The notes under the pieces are model-generated. The model saw only the letters and a list, made by a program, of their open reading frames with translations, was not told where the DNA came from and made no database searches. A stretch of 64,000 nucleotides of DNA from Lepus europaeus (taxonomy: Eukaryota; Chordata; Mammalia; Lagomorpha; Leporidae): contig NC_084830.1 in NCBI RefSeq assembly GCF_033115175.1, forward strand, positions 44,399,409 to 44,463,408, written 5' to 3'. Below, piece after piece: positions 25,818 through 36,383 of this stretch (the first letter of the stretch is position 1; each line of letters begins with the position of its first letter). The translations under genes were made by a program, and so were the position numbers.

Positions 25818-26025
25818 GGATACTTTAGAAAGTTTGTGGGGAAGTAGAATTAAAAGATAAGTTTATTTTGGTGCAAAAAAAATTGTTTTGAAATCCACAC
25901 TTTTTAGAAAAATACAAATTTTCCACCAGCTTCTTGAATACCTTATTTCTTTGTAGACTTCAAAATATTTACATCAAAATAAACTTATCCTTTAATTCCC
26001 TCTTCCACAAACGTTTTGAAGTACC
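25818..26025. mobile_element. palindromic DNA-transposon relic, copy A
   Basis: The first about 55 bases (from GATACTTTAGAAAGTTTGTG through GATAAGTTTATTTTGGTGCA) are an imperfect inverted repeat of the last about 55 (ending AACGTTTTGAAGTACC). A non-coding stem-like element of this kind suggests a mariner-type or other MITE. A related copy lies at 33303-33489. Family not named. Confidence 0.6.
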
Positions 26026-27084
26026 ATTGTAGGTAGCTTGTGCAGAAGTCAGATCTCCTGTAACCCCAGCCTCACACAGACCCAAATCTGAAATCAGATT
26101 AAAAAACAAAACCCTAGAAACAGGTGTGACAAGCTCCAGCACCAAAGTCCTGCTCTGTCTTTCTTTAAACAGCCTCAGGCTCTCACTCACAGCCTGTTTT
26201 TATTAATGTGATTCGTTAAGTGTCCAGGTGTTCTCTGGTTCCCATTCAGTGAACAAACAGTGTGAAGTATATGTCCAGCGATGGCCACGAAAAGATGCTC
26301 ACAGCTTGCTCTGGAATGAGGACAAAAAGCCAAAATAAGAGGCAGAAAATTAATATACATCACGGATTAGCAATAGCTGTAGTAAGGTTGATTCATCTCT
26401 AAGGAAAGGTTATTTTAGGTACTATGTCCTCTGCTTTAGAAGGCAGAGTATTTTCTAAAATATTTTGTAAAGATTTTCTGTTCAAAGTATTAAGATAAGG
26501 TTTTGTCACTTCAAGAGCTAATACTTAAGTGCTTCATTGGTTTACTTATATGGAATCCCTAATTTCTTACTGATGGCAAGCAATAGTTCACCAGCATCCC
26601 TGACCTGCTTGTTACCAGTTTCACATTTTGAAAATGCAAAGCAGGAACATTTTTCTTCCAAGGAGCTTCTTTCCCTGAACTTAGCCCCTTACTGTAATAC
26701 TATATTTATAAATACTGGCAGCTTGCCTCAGTAAAGGTAGTACAAGTGTCTTAATGTAAACATTGTCAAAATACTGATAGTTATCCGCTTTTTGTGATAT
26801 TTTATTCTCATCCTAGAGTAACTTACTCCTTTGTATCATGAATTCTTATTTCTGTTTACTCACCTTCATGTCGTATTATTGAGTGGTATATTTGTATAAT
26901 TTCTAGGCACATGTACGATATCTGAATTCTAAAGTTTTTGGAATATCTAGAGTGGGAACATGAAACTCATGTATAAATCCAGGATAAAACATGACACTAG
27001 AATCAGATACTATTGTGCTATGTATATTGTGTGCATTTATGTTAGTTAGCTCCTTGGCACTATGGTGAATACCTGACAAGTTAT

Positions 27085-27450
27085 TTGTGAAGGAAGGAGG
27101 TTTATTTTGGTGCATCATTGTGGAGTTCAAGGTCAGGTGGGCCCCTTTGGTTTGGCCATCCCGGAAGGCCAGAGGATGGCAGCAGCAGGGCAGTGTCCTG
27201 GCATACGGAAGCAGAGAGCGAGCGGCTAGACCTGACTCAGGCGTTTGTAGGCAGCCTTGTCATAAAGCTGCCTTCTCACAGGAAGGCCCTCCCTGACCAC
27301 CGGACTCTCGCCAGGCCCACCTCGTCAACGCTGCAATTGGATTCAGTTTCCACTTTCTTACTACCGTTAACATGATTTTGGGGTTTAAGCTACAAACTTC
27401 TGCACAAATTCAGGAGCCATATCCCACTCAAACCATAGAACTGTTATGTA
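27085..27450 (-). repeat. LTR-like old repeat, antisense (tentative)
   Basis: AGGTTTATTTTGGTGCATCA on the left and CACTCAAACCATAGAA on the right, with CCACCGGACTCTCGCCAGG between. This resembles antisense MaLR-type LTR structure. Recalled resemblance only. Confidence 0.3.
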
Positions 27451-28358
27451 GAAATTCAACGATGGAAAGGATTGTGTGGACTGAAAAGGAGATGATGTCT
27501 TTAAGAGCACAGAGTGGGGTGGGATCCTGTGTGGGTACGGCTGGGTGGTCTCCGCAACTTGACACCACCTGTTGGTGCAGCTCAGAATTTCAGGGTTCCC
27601 TGTTGTTTTTTTCTGCCTCCACAGTGATTTGAATAATACTGTGCATATAACAGATGCATGATTAGTACTTATATTCAAAATTAATGAAGAAAGCATATTA
27701 TGTAATACTACAGTACATTATATAAAAATGTGCATTATAGCATAATACGAAAGGATTGTTATTTTTGTGACATTTGACTAAAAATGAACAGGGTTCACTT
27801 CCCACATACCAGAACTGCTGTACGCCAAAGGAGAGTGTCTTCCTTTGGAGCCCTCGTCCCGAGAGCCTCCGCGCTCTCCGAGGCACTGCCATGCCGCAGA
27901 ATATTTTTGGAGCTCCTCTTTCGAATTTCCTTCAGAGGCTGTGACTCATCCTTTGCAGTATCCCCAGGATCTTTTTCAGTTGAGAGTGGATTTGATTTTT
28001 GGAAGCAGGAGTCACTTGGGGCCAGGTAAAGTGGAAGATGAGCTGAGAAATGCTGGTTTTACTTCCTATTTTTAGGGACTATAAGTAATGAGAGTGTTTT
28101 CTAACTTGACTCATAAAATAACCAGAGACAGTTGCCTTCTTAAAGCAAAAGCTGAGCTGCAAGTGTTATCATTTTAGTGCCTAGTCTGGTTTGCTGTTAC
28201 GTAATTCTCCTACTCCAGAGCCCATGGTGGCTCCCTGGGGTCCACCCCCTGCCTGGCCTGGGCTCCTGGGCTCCCCAAGGCCTCTGCAGCCTTACTGCCC
28301 AGCCCCACCAGGCTCCTCTTCTGAGCCCCTGCCTCATTCTGCCTCATTGGGAGCGGGG

Positions 28359-28400
28359 TGTGTGTGTGTGTGTGTGTGTGGGTGTGGGTGGGTGTGGGTG
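28359..28400. repeat. (GT)n / GGTGTGG microsatellite
   Basis: Perfect GT run 28359-28380 followed by degenerate GGTGTGGGTGGGTGTGGGTG. Confidence 0.95.
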
Positions 28401-29375
28401 CAGGGGGGCTTTCATGTCCTGGGTCCTGCCTCAAGCGCTCTCCTTCAAAACCAGCTGGGTTCCAGCTCCTGAAAGGGGATCTCTTTGTTCTCCAAGTTCC
28501 ATCGAATTGTAGCCAGGCACCTTTCTGTTTGGAGGGGAATGTGTTTTTAAAAAGTAAAAGCCACAGACAGTGTGCCCAAAACAGCACAGGTGACCCGGCA
28601 GAACTTGGCCCCCTCTCTGTAACCTGCAGCCCACATGGTGGGGTCTCATACAGGGCCCGTGTGCGTCCTTAAATGTTTACCCTTGTGTTACCCTCAGCTC
28701 ATTTCTAAGTTCTTAACTCCACAGTACGTATTGATCTGAATAGCATTCCATAAATCATCATAGTCACAAAGTTTGTGTCTTTTTTAAACTACTTGCCTGC
28801 TACCACTGCTTTAATATTCAGTTTTGAAAGGAAACAGGGTTTTAGATTTTTATGTTAAGAAGATAAAAGCGCATTCAGTGACATATTTCAGGACATCCCA
28901 TAAGCCCTTAGACAACATCCCTAAAATGTGTTTCCCAGGAGATAATCCATATCTTGCTGTTTCAACATAGAAATCGATACAGTAAAGCTTGGCGAAATGC
29001 CATAAATCCTATTATGCCTCAGAACAGATGGTATCGCCCTTACACACGTGATGTGAGACCTGTGTTCTGCCGTTGTCCACACCCCCAGCGTGGCCACACG
29101 CGCCAGGCCCACGGCAGTACTTAAGGAGCGCTGTTCGTAGCAGGCTGGCACGCCGGGGGCGCTCGTTTAAAACCGCGCTTTATCAGAAGGCTGGCCATGG
29201 GATTTCCCGGCTGTGCTTGAAATGTGCGCTTACGGTCACATGGAGGATCATGGCGCTGCCCGGGGCCTCACGGGACATCCCTGGGGTGACGCTGCCCATG
29301 GCCAGGCCTCTGCTGCGCTCCGAACTGGGGCAGGCCACCCAACAACCTGTTTGTTGGTGGGTTTGTCTTTGTGCC

Positions 29376-29398
29376 TTTTTTTTTTTTTTTTTCAACAG
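29376..29398 (+). promoter_or_regulatory. strong cryptic splice acceptor in STK3 intron
   Basis: Seventeen Ts (29376-29392) followed by CAACAG form a strong acceptor 246 bases before the true STK3 exon. Splicing here in phase 0 would add 39 codons and a TGA at 29516-29518, replacing the SARAH exon. Use is not shown. Confidence 0.3.
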
Positions 29399-29644
29399 AT
29401 ACATTTTTCTCCTTTGCTCTGTCCCAAAAGCAGAGGTTTTGATCATTTTGTTGCAAATTACTTGAGATTCTTACGAGATCCGGCTTCTGGGTTCTTTAGG
29501 GAATGGATTCCTGTTTGAGCTGTTGAACCATACTTCACAACTGTTGTAAAGAATTTGCTGAAATATTTATGCTAAACTCCTTAGGCTTGGACATGTAGTA
29601 GGTGGTTTTACTACAGTGACACCTTTGTTTTCTTCTCTGTCCAG

Positions 29645-29803
29645 TTAAAAAACCTGAGTTTAGAGGAGCTGCAGATGCGGTTGAAAGCGCTGGACCCCAT
29701 GATGGAGCGGGAGATCGAGGAGCTCCGGCAGCGCTACACCGTGAAGAGGCAGCCGATCCTGGACGCCATGGACGCCAAGAAGAGGAGGCAGCAGAACTTC
29801 TGA
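29645..29803 (+). CDS. STK3: STK3 (MST2) terminal coding exon, SARAH domain
   Basis: This is the last coding exon of serine/threonine kinase 3 (MST2), the cytoplasmic Hippo-pathway kinase that phosphorylates LATS1/2 and MOB1. An acceptor (pyrimidine-rich TTTTCTTCTCTGTCCAG) ends at 29644. The frame then reads 52 residues, starting LKNLSLEELQ and ending KKRRQQNF, with TGA at 29801-29803. This is the SARAH helix, roughly residues 440-491 of a 491-residue family member. It mediates homodimerisation and binding to SAV1 and RASSF proteins. The charged heptad-like run from LEELQMRLKAL to EIEELRQRY is typical. The exon starts in phase 0. I found no other STK3 exon in the window: the preceding exon, which should end in a GDFDF-like sequence, must lie to the left of base 1. 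The exon is intact. Identification rests on recalled similarity to mammalian MST2; MST1 (STK4) has a related SARAH domain, but the sequence and the KCNS2 neighbour favour STK3. Confidence 0.95.
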   Translation, partial: LKNLSLEELQMRLKALDPMMEREIEELRQRYTVKRQPILDAMDAKKRRQQNF

Positions 29804-30783
29804 GCTGACGTCTTCCTGTTTCCGTGGCTAATCTGGAGACCAAGAAACCACTAAGAATTGAAGGAACATTGTGACTTTTTTTTTTTGTCTTCTTAATCCC
29901 TTAGATGTACGCTCTAGGCCAAAGTCCAAAACTGATGATGGTACATACCCAGGCAACCCCTAAAGGCAGGCTCTCCAGTTGTTTCCACTGTGTCTCATCT
30001 TCAAGTGACCAGAAGTGCGTTCTTCCCCCTCCCCCCAACCACTGCATACCAGCAGCAAAACCATGTTCTAGAACAAAGGCTATATGTAGAGACCTTGAAA
30101 ATCCAAAGCTATTATTGTTCCATTGTACAGCACTGAAGGGCTTTATGTCACAGTACTTTTTATTCCTATCTAGTAGCCTATTTATTGTATCTCACTAGGT
30201 AAACTTATTTATTTATGCTATTTCACATTGTCTTATTTTTTAAGGACAAGATCAGGATAGAGTAGGAGCAGGTGGGGTCATATTAATAGATAACGATGCA
30301 CAACAAAACGATACTTCCAGCAGGGAGCTCTGGGCTACCTTCCTTGATTTCCAGGATAGTTTTTCAATACAAACAAAGCAATAATAGTAATAGTACCCAA
30401 AGGGATAGAGCATTTTTTATATTGAAGCAATAATTCCATTTTTACCTTTTGAGATTTTGTTTAATTGTTTTGATTTTTGATGTTTGCTACAAACAGAACT
30501 ATATATATTTAGGTCAAACAAAGCTATAATGTTTAAAACCAAAGAAATCAGTGGAACCCTTGCACAAAAAAGCATGGGGAATATTTTAAAGGAAATTAAA
30601 CCTTTTGACAAATGTACTTTGTTAGCATTGTTTCGTGTTTCATGTGTAAGTCTGATAGCTAAACTGAATCAAACTGTAATAGCTCATCAAATTTATTTCC
30701 ATGGAAATGCGTTCTATTGACACAGGACTTTTTGTTGATTTCATTTATTTCCTAGGAATTGGTAAACATCTGTGCCTGATGAT

Positions 30784-30789
30784 AATAAA
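30784..30789 (+). terminator. STK3: STK3 polyadenylation signal (proximal of pair)
   Basis: Canonical AATAAA about 980 bases after the STK3 stop. It is followed within 30 bases by a moderately GT-rich stretch (TTTGTACTGGACTGTGC), as expected for a cleavage region. Confidence 0.5.
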
Positions 30790-30837
30790 ATAGCAAAAAC
30801 ATTTGTACTGGACTGTGCAAGCCTTGGAGACTGGGGA

Positions 30838-30843
30838 AATAAA
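30838..30843 (+). terminator. STK3: STK3 polyadenylation signal (distal of pair)
   Basis: A second AATAAA 54 bases further on, inside an A-rich run. GT-rich sequence (GTGTTCACTCTGGTGTGTTC) lies about 105 bases downstream. Either or both hexamers may be used; sequence alone cannot decide. Confidence 0.5.
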
Positions 30844-33302
30844 AAAGATTAAAACCGTCACAAAGAAACTCATTTCCAAGGGAAATGCGCACTAGTGAGA
30901 CTGAGCTGGGACCACGTTTCCTAAGCTGCCTGTAGCTGTGCTGACAGTGTTCACTCTGGTGTGTTCAGTTACTACGTGGAAATCATAAAGACAAATACAT
31001 TTCACCCAGCACTTTGCATCTGGTTATCTTTATTATTACTAATGTGGGTTTTTATTAACTAACATGGAGACTCCTCACTCAGCCCATCCCACATGGGTGG
31101 TGCTCTGCTGCTGTCATCCACACTCAGGGACCTTGTGGGCATCACAGCCAGGGATGGCAGTTGGGGCGAGTCTCAGGCCAGCTCCAGCCTGCAGGAAGGC
31201 TTTTCGGGTCCTCAGCAACCTGGTATTCAGAACGAGTCACGAGGCCACCCTCACTTTCCAAGGAGCTGGGAAGTGCAGCGTGCAGCCTTACAGAGGGAGG
31301 CGGGGCGGACAGGCAGGTGAGCTCAGTGATGTCTGCCACAGGAAGTTCATCCTCCCTGGAAAGCTCCCCTTCCTTTTTAAGATGCATTAGTGCCCCAGGT
31401 AATACCAATACAGTTGGATAAATAAAGGTTATTAAAAAATGAAGACTGAACTTAGAATGTATGCTTCAGCTCTCCCTTGATTGAGGTCTTTTGGGATCGT
31501 CAGATCAACACTCTAGCCTTTTTTTCCTAATAGATTTTCTTTTCACTCACCTGTCTAATACCCGCCTGATTTGGTTGAATCGAATGACTGATTTGCTGTC
31601 ATCCAAGCAAAACCATCTCTGACACACACACAGGTGGCCTGTGAAGATGATGCCTCTTCAGTTTGCTAAATTGGAAAATACATGCAAATTAATCCATGAG
31701 GCCTGTTAGCCACTCTGACTGCTTTGCTCTCAATGAGAGTCCTCATTTTTAAACTCTGGACCATTCAATCACATTCTACTTTCAAAGCAAATAAACGTTA
31801 TACCCTATTGTTAAATCTGTATCTTTTTTAATCTGCCTACATGATCACATACATATATTTAGCAGAATTAATAGCAATGGCCCTTGACTTATTGTAGAGC
31901 CTTAGGAGACTCCAAAACATTTTAGGATCATCTTTTAAGATTTTTTTCCCATCATTTCACTCCTTGTCCCCACCAGCCATGAAAAAGAGCTTAGAAGAAC
32001 TTTTAAAGAACTACAAGCCATGAAAAATGAACAAAAACCTGAATCAGTTCTGGGTTAGCCTTGACTAATCACGTTGCTTAGGAAAGAGAGTTTTCTAGTT
32101 ATTTTAATGAGTTTGAGAAGAAACCTCTTATTTTAACCTTGGTTGCTGAGAACTTTCCAAAAAGAAGTCAGTGTACTTCCGCACACCCCCAGCCTTTAAT
32201 AAATACAGTATTGTGAATGTAATTGAAGCTAATGAGTCAGGGTTTCATCTCACTGGAAAGCCAGCATCGTTACTTACATCGTCCTGAAAATGAGAGAGTT
32301 TGCTCTTTGATTTAATGAACTTAGATGACTCATTTCTACAGACTTACAATCCATTGAGCTTATTTTAGCAAAAATAGTTTTATGTTCAAAATATAAGCTT
32401 ATTTGGCCAAGGTAAGTTGGAGAAGAAAATGTATTTATTTAAATGGTTTTCCAAATAATAGCACCTGTTGTTTGGGGCGCTTGCTGTGTTTTGGCCCCTG
32501 TGCTGAGCGGCCTCACCGCCCTTCGGGTGGGCCTTTAGGTTTCTGTCCTCTGTTTCCCGAATCAGCCCCGGGTGTAAAATCACGCCGTACTCATTGAAGG
32601 GTATGGAGACTCTCCAATGGAGATTATATAATACATTAATAAGATGTTTTAACTTAGTCACAGGCAATCTCTTCAAAATCCTGACAAATTAGCATTCCAC
32701 AGGAGTGCTATTTTTGCTTCCTATCCTCTATGTTAAAGATTAACGATTAAAATAAGCCCTGACTAAGGATATTCTCAGGACAACATTAGCTTGGCTTTCC
32801 TGCCCTTGGTACCCCCACGCTTTTCCGGGATGGAGGGGTGGAGCAGAGGAGGGAGAGACAGGGGAGGCCTGGCCCTGGCAGGTATGCCCATGGAACCTGG
32901 GTCACCAGCTACAGTAGGGCCATGTGTGCCTGGGGTCAAAGGGCGTGCTCCTCCTCATCCGAGAGGCTTCTATGCACTCTAGAACCAACCTGTTTATTCA
33001 CACCCCTGCTGCTTGCCCTCAGCCAGTCCACTTCTCCCTGGCCAGTGAGGAGTCAGGGCAGCTATACCCTATCCCCATCCCAGCTTCGCTGTCCTAATGC
33101 ATTGAGATGCGAAACTGAGTCCTCCTGCCTCCCTGCTGTGTGGATATCAAGTCCCAGAGAGAGCTGTCCACACTCCACAGCCGCACACATTTACAGAATG
33201 GGCTCTTGTCTTAGGAATGAGGCAGGGTTCTTCCATAGAGAAAGGCCACCTTTTAAACTTGTCCTTGTGATGGTGCTCCTGCCATACACTCTGTAAATTC
33301 AA

Positions 33303-33489
33303 GGGTACTTCAAAAAGTTTGTGGAAAATGGAATTAAAAGATAAGTTTACTTTGCTGCAAAAAACTATTGACATCTATATGTATGAGAGATCTTCAAAAA
33401 GTTCATGGAAATGCCTGGATCTTAAAATTTTGTGCACCAAAATAAATCTACCTTTTAATTCCATTTTTCGTGAACTTTCTGAGGTCCCT
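33303..33489. mobile_element. palindromic DNA-transposon relic, copy B
   Basis: Left end GGTACTTCAAAAAGTTTGTG through GGAATTAAAAGATAAGTTTA is inverted at the right end (TAAATCTACCTTTTAATTCC through GAACTTTCTGAGGTCC). An internal partial copy of the end (CTTCAAAAAGTTCATGGAAA) starts near 33393. Same family as 25818-26025. Confidence 0.6.
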
Positions 33490-34239
33490 CCATTTGCAAG
33501 TTAAATTCAGGCAGCAGCTGTGACCATCTTTGCATTCAGATAATTTTCAAAAATTGAATCCTTGTACTCATGTTTTTTTACTGATTGTGGGAAAGGAGAG
33601 ATAAAAGACATAATCAACACCCCCCCACAAGAAAATAGAACATCATTTTTAAAAAGAATTGGCGTTACATTGCATTACTAAACTTTTATCAGGCACAGGC
33701 ATTTAATTAGATATTTCATCCAAATGCTATTTTGTAGTCCTAGGTAATTTTTTTTTGGCACAAAATACTAGAAGTCTGGAGTTTAATGAGAACTATTTTT
33801 CTTTTTCTTTGCTGTGTGAACAACGTGATGAGCCCTGGACCCGGTGATCTGTGGATGTCAGCTGGATAGACTGATACCACTGAGTGGTGATTTTTCCTCT
33901 AGGGAGTTGGCCAGCTTTCCCCTGCCCACATGTACACAAAGCACCTTCAGCCCTCAGCCAAGCACTTGCCTCTTTCTTTTTGGGTCACAAAAAGACTCCA
34001 GGAGGGAAAGCAGAGGACCAGCTCCATTCTTCGCCAGCCTTGAGAGCAAAGGCGAGTTTATGCTCTTCTCACCCTGGACTGGGTCCTTAGCTAGACCTGC
34101 CCGCCAGTGACTCCTTCTCCCAGTGAAGCAACCGAGATAACAACTCTGATTTGGGGCTTCCTCTTCTCCTGGCAGAATTTGGCCTACCGGGTTGAATGAG
34201 CTCTGCCTCCTGCTATTCAAGACTTGACCAGGATCCAGC

Positions 34240-34247
34240 TGACGTCA
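34240..34247. promoter_or_regulatory. perfect CRE palindrome TGACGTCA
   Basis: Canonical CREB/ATF site in the context CAGCTGACGTCACCTCC. Intergenic; function unknown. Confidence 0.35.
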
Positions 34248-36085
34248 CCTCCCCACCCACCATGGCCTTACTTGAGCCCTTCCTCCCACCCACTGACCAA
34301 TTCCCAAGCTCTGTTAAAATCGTCGGATTTCTCTTTTTCTGGTCTGCAAAGTTCTTGAAAGCAGAGTCTTGGTGGTTTGGTTTTGTTGTTGTTTTTTTTT
34401 TTTTTTTTCATCTTCTTTCCCCCACAATGCTGTCATTAGAATTTGCTGTTAAGTTTCATTGAATGCAATGAACTCAACCAACAAAGTCATCATCATTAAC
34501 CATAATAAACTGTTTCTCTTGGAATCTAGGTAGTTGGTGTAACAAGAATAATCTGACCATATCAGCCATTGATAGGACTCATACCAGCCAACCTCCTGAA
34601 CACCTACTGAGCCATGCCCTCCGGGACTGTTATCTCGAACCATCGTAACCAGCTGTCCACCCCTCCTAGTGACAAAGAACATGAAGACTGCGAGATGAAA
34701 TGAGGTCATTTCATCAAGTTAATCCCAGTATGGGTGTTAAACACCTGACTGTCTCCACCACCCTTCCTTTTTCCCATAGAGCGCCGTGTCTGGGATGCCT
34801 AGGACTGTGCCAGGCTTTCAGGAGCTGGGCAGGGTTGCTGAACCTGCCTGCCGCACCAGCGTAGAAGAGGGCAGGCCCACTGCTGGCTGATTTTACCTCT
34901 TCCCTAGTTCAGTCAACCCCACATGCTCTGTGATGGCAGCCTCCCTACGTGTGGAGAAAGAAAACGCAGGGTGTATTTGCTCACACCTCCAAGATGAGTA
35001 GGACAAAAAGACTTCCTGCCTTTGTTATTAGGATATATCCAGAGTTCTTTGCCGCGAAAGAGATGGGTTTCTTGGTAACCCAATGTACGTCTTCTATTTG
35101 CTCCCTCACCAGTCTGTCTTTGAGAATGAGTAACTCAGAAAACATAATCAGCATCCTGGCAGGAGCCAGGCATCAGAAGTGAAACGAGCTGAGCCCAAAT
35201 TCCAGGTCAACCTTTTTAGCTTTGCTGACCGAAGGCCAAAACCACCATTCAACCAACGCGTGGGAATTCCTTCATCTGTAATAACGCAGTCGCTGTGAAG
35301 ATCCACATTAGAACACATGTCCTAATAAAAATATTTAACAACGTCCCTGGCATATGACACAGGTATTAGCTTCTACAATTTTTCACCCTTTTCAGTTGAG
35401 TGCATGGTTTTTGCAGGAAAGAAGGCAAGAGCTGTGTTTACTGGTCAGCATCCCAGAAGTCTCTTGGGACCCAGACAGGTTTTCCTTTAAGGGCCCAATC
35501 TCAGTGGTTTACCCTGAGGGAGCTCTATCCTGTCCAGTTTTACAAAGCGTTCCTTTTATACATAGAACACAGTAACTTGTTACGTTCACCTGCACCTTCC
35601 CTGGCATTGTCATACAGGGCTATTAGGCCAGCGGCTGGTGCCCCACTTCTGCTAAATCATCAGAAAATTTCAACTGCATGCCCCGAAAGTTCTGTTTCTT
35701 TAGGTTTTAGCATTCTTGGCCCTTACAAATATGCATCATCTAACTGATTAGGTCCCAGTTTTCTTTAGTGCAAGGAAGTTCAACATCAAATTTATATTTG
35801 AATAGTTTGATAGGATTCTGTGATCTGCATATATTTTTTAAAAATTAAAATGTTTTTAAAAGGAAATATCTGGAAGTATGAATCCTTCCACTCCTCTTAG
35901 AGGGAGCTGGTTCCCTCTCACGTGTAGTCCACCTCTCTTCTCACAGGTTCTTGCGGTTGAACATAGCCATGTGCATCAAAGTGGTTTGTGGTTCAGGTCA
36001 TGGACCTAGAACCCAGCTGGAATTTTCCATGTAGGAAGATCCCACCTGGGGGGAGAGAGGACTCAAGGGTATAAGTTTCCCAGAA

Positions 36086-36383
36086 GGGGCTGGTGCTGTG
36101 GTGACAGCATCCCACATGGGTGCTGGTTCAAGTCCTGGCTATTCCACTTCTGATCCAGCTTTCTGCTATGGTCTGGGAAAACAGTGGAAGTGGCTAAGTT
36201 CTTGGGCCCCTGCTCCCATGTGGGAGACCCGGAAGAAGCTCCTGGCTCCTGGCTTTGGCCTGGCCCAATTCTGACTGTCACATCCAGTTAAGGATTTGGA
36301 GAGTGAACCAGTGGGTGGAAGATCTCTGTCTCTCTCTCTCTCCCTGCCTTTCAAATAAATAAATAAATATTTTTAAAAAAAAA
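36086..36383 (+). mobile_element. CSINE, sense
   Basis: GGGGCTGGTGCTGTGGTGAC at the head, CCACTTCTGATCCAGCTTTC, TGTGGGAGACCCGGAAGAAG, (TC)n and an AAATAAATAAATAAAT tail. Duplication TTCCCAGAA at 36077-36085 and 36384-36392. The first CSINE for more than 10 kb. Confidence 0.92.

Larger units (their letters stand above)
1..29644 (+). other. STK3: STK3 last intron (partial)
   Basis: All sequence left of the STK3 terminal exon is treated as one intron that continues beyond the window. It holds twelve CSINE copies, an antisense LTR, MIR and L2 relics and microsatellites, each listed separately. Stretches where I recognise nothing: 1-663, 1045-1459, 3520-4950, 5650-7680, 10140-10990, 13100-16180, 19860-23280, 23720-24970, 26030-27080 and 28500-29370. 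Small GC-richer patches occur at 27840-27900 and 29080-29300. None shows a convincing exon. Confidence 0.75.
29804..30860 (+). other. STK3: STK3 3' UTR (inferred extent)
   Basis: This follows the STK3 stop directly. It is AT-rich and has no competing reading frame. It contains an AU-rich cluster at 30178-30216, including the nonamer TTATTTATT at 30205-30213. Two canonical polyadenylation hexamers occur near the end (30784-30789 and 30838-30843), giving a UTR of about 1.05 kb. The end coordinate is an inference from these signals. A further AATAAA at 31421-31426 could serve a longer transcript. Confidence 0.65.
30861..36085. other. intergenic, STK3-KCNS2 (left part)
   Basis: No gene recognised and no CSINE. 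It contains a palindromic transposon relic (33303-33489), a CRE palindrome (34240-34247) and a T-rich tract (34381-34409). Open frames here are short and lack family features. 31000-31420 is moderately GC-rich without a clear exon. Confidence 0.6.

Noticed and set aside
27830..28060. Possible decayed transposase or coding exon (open frame 27784-28029)
   Set aside because: The text feels repeat-derived, but I could not match it to a family or find splice sites.
29073..29465. 130-codon plus-strand frame just before the STK3 exon
   Set aside because: It runs through a T17 tract as poly-phenylalanine and shows no family similarity. The real STK3 exon starts 180 bases later in a defined SARAH frame.
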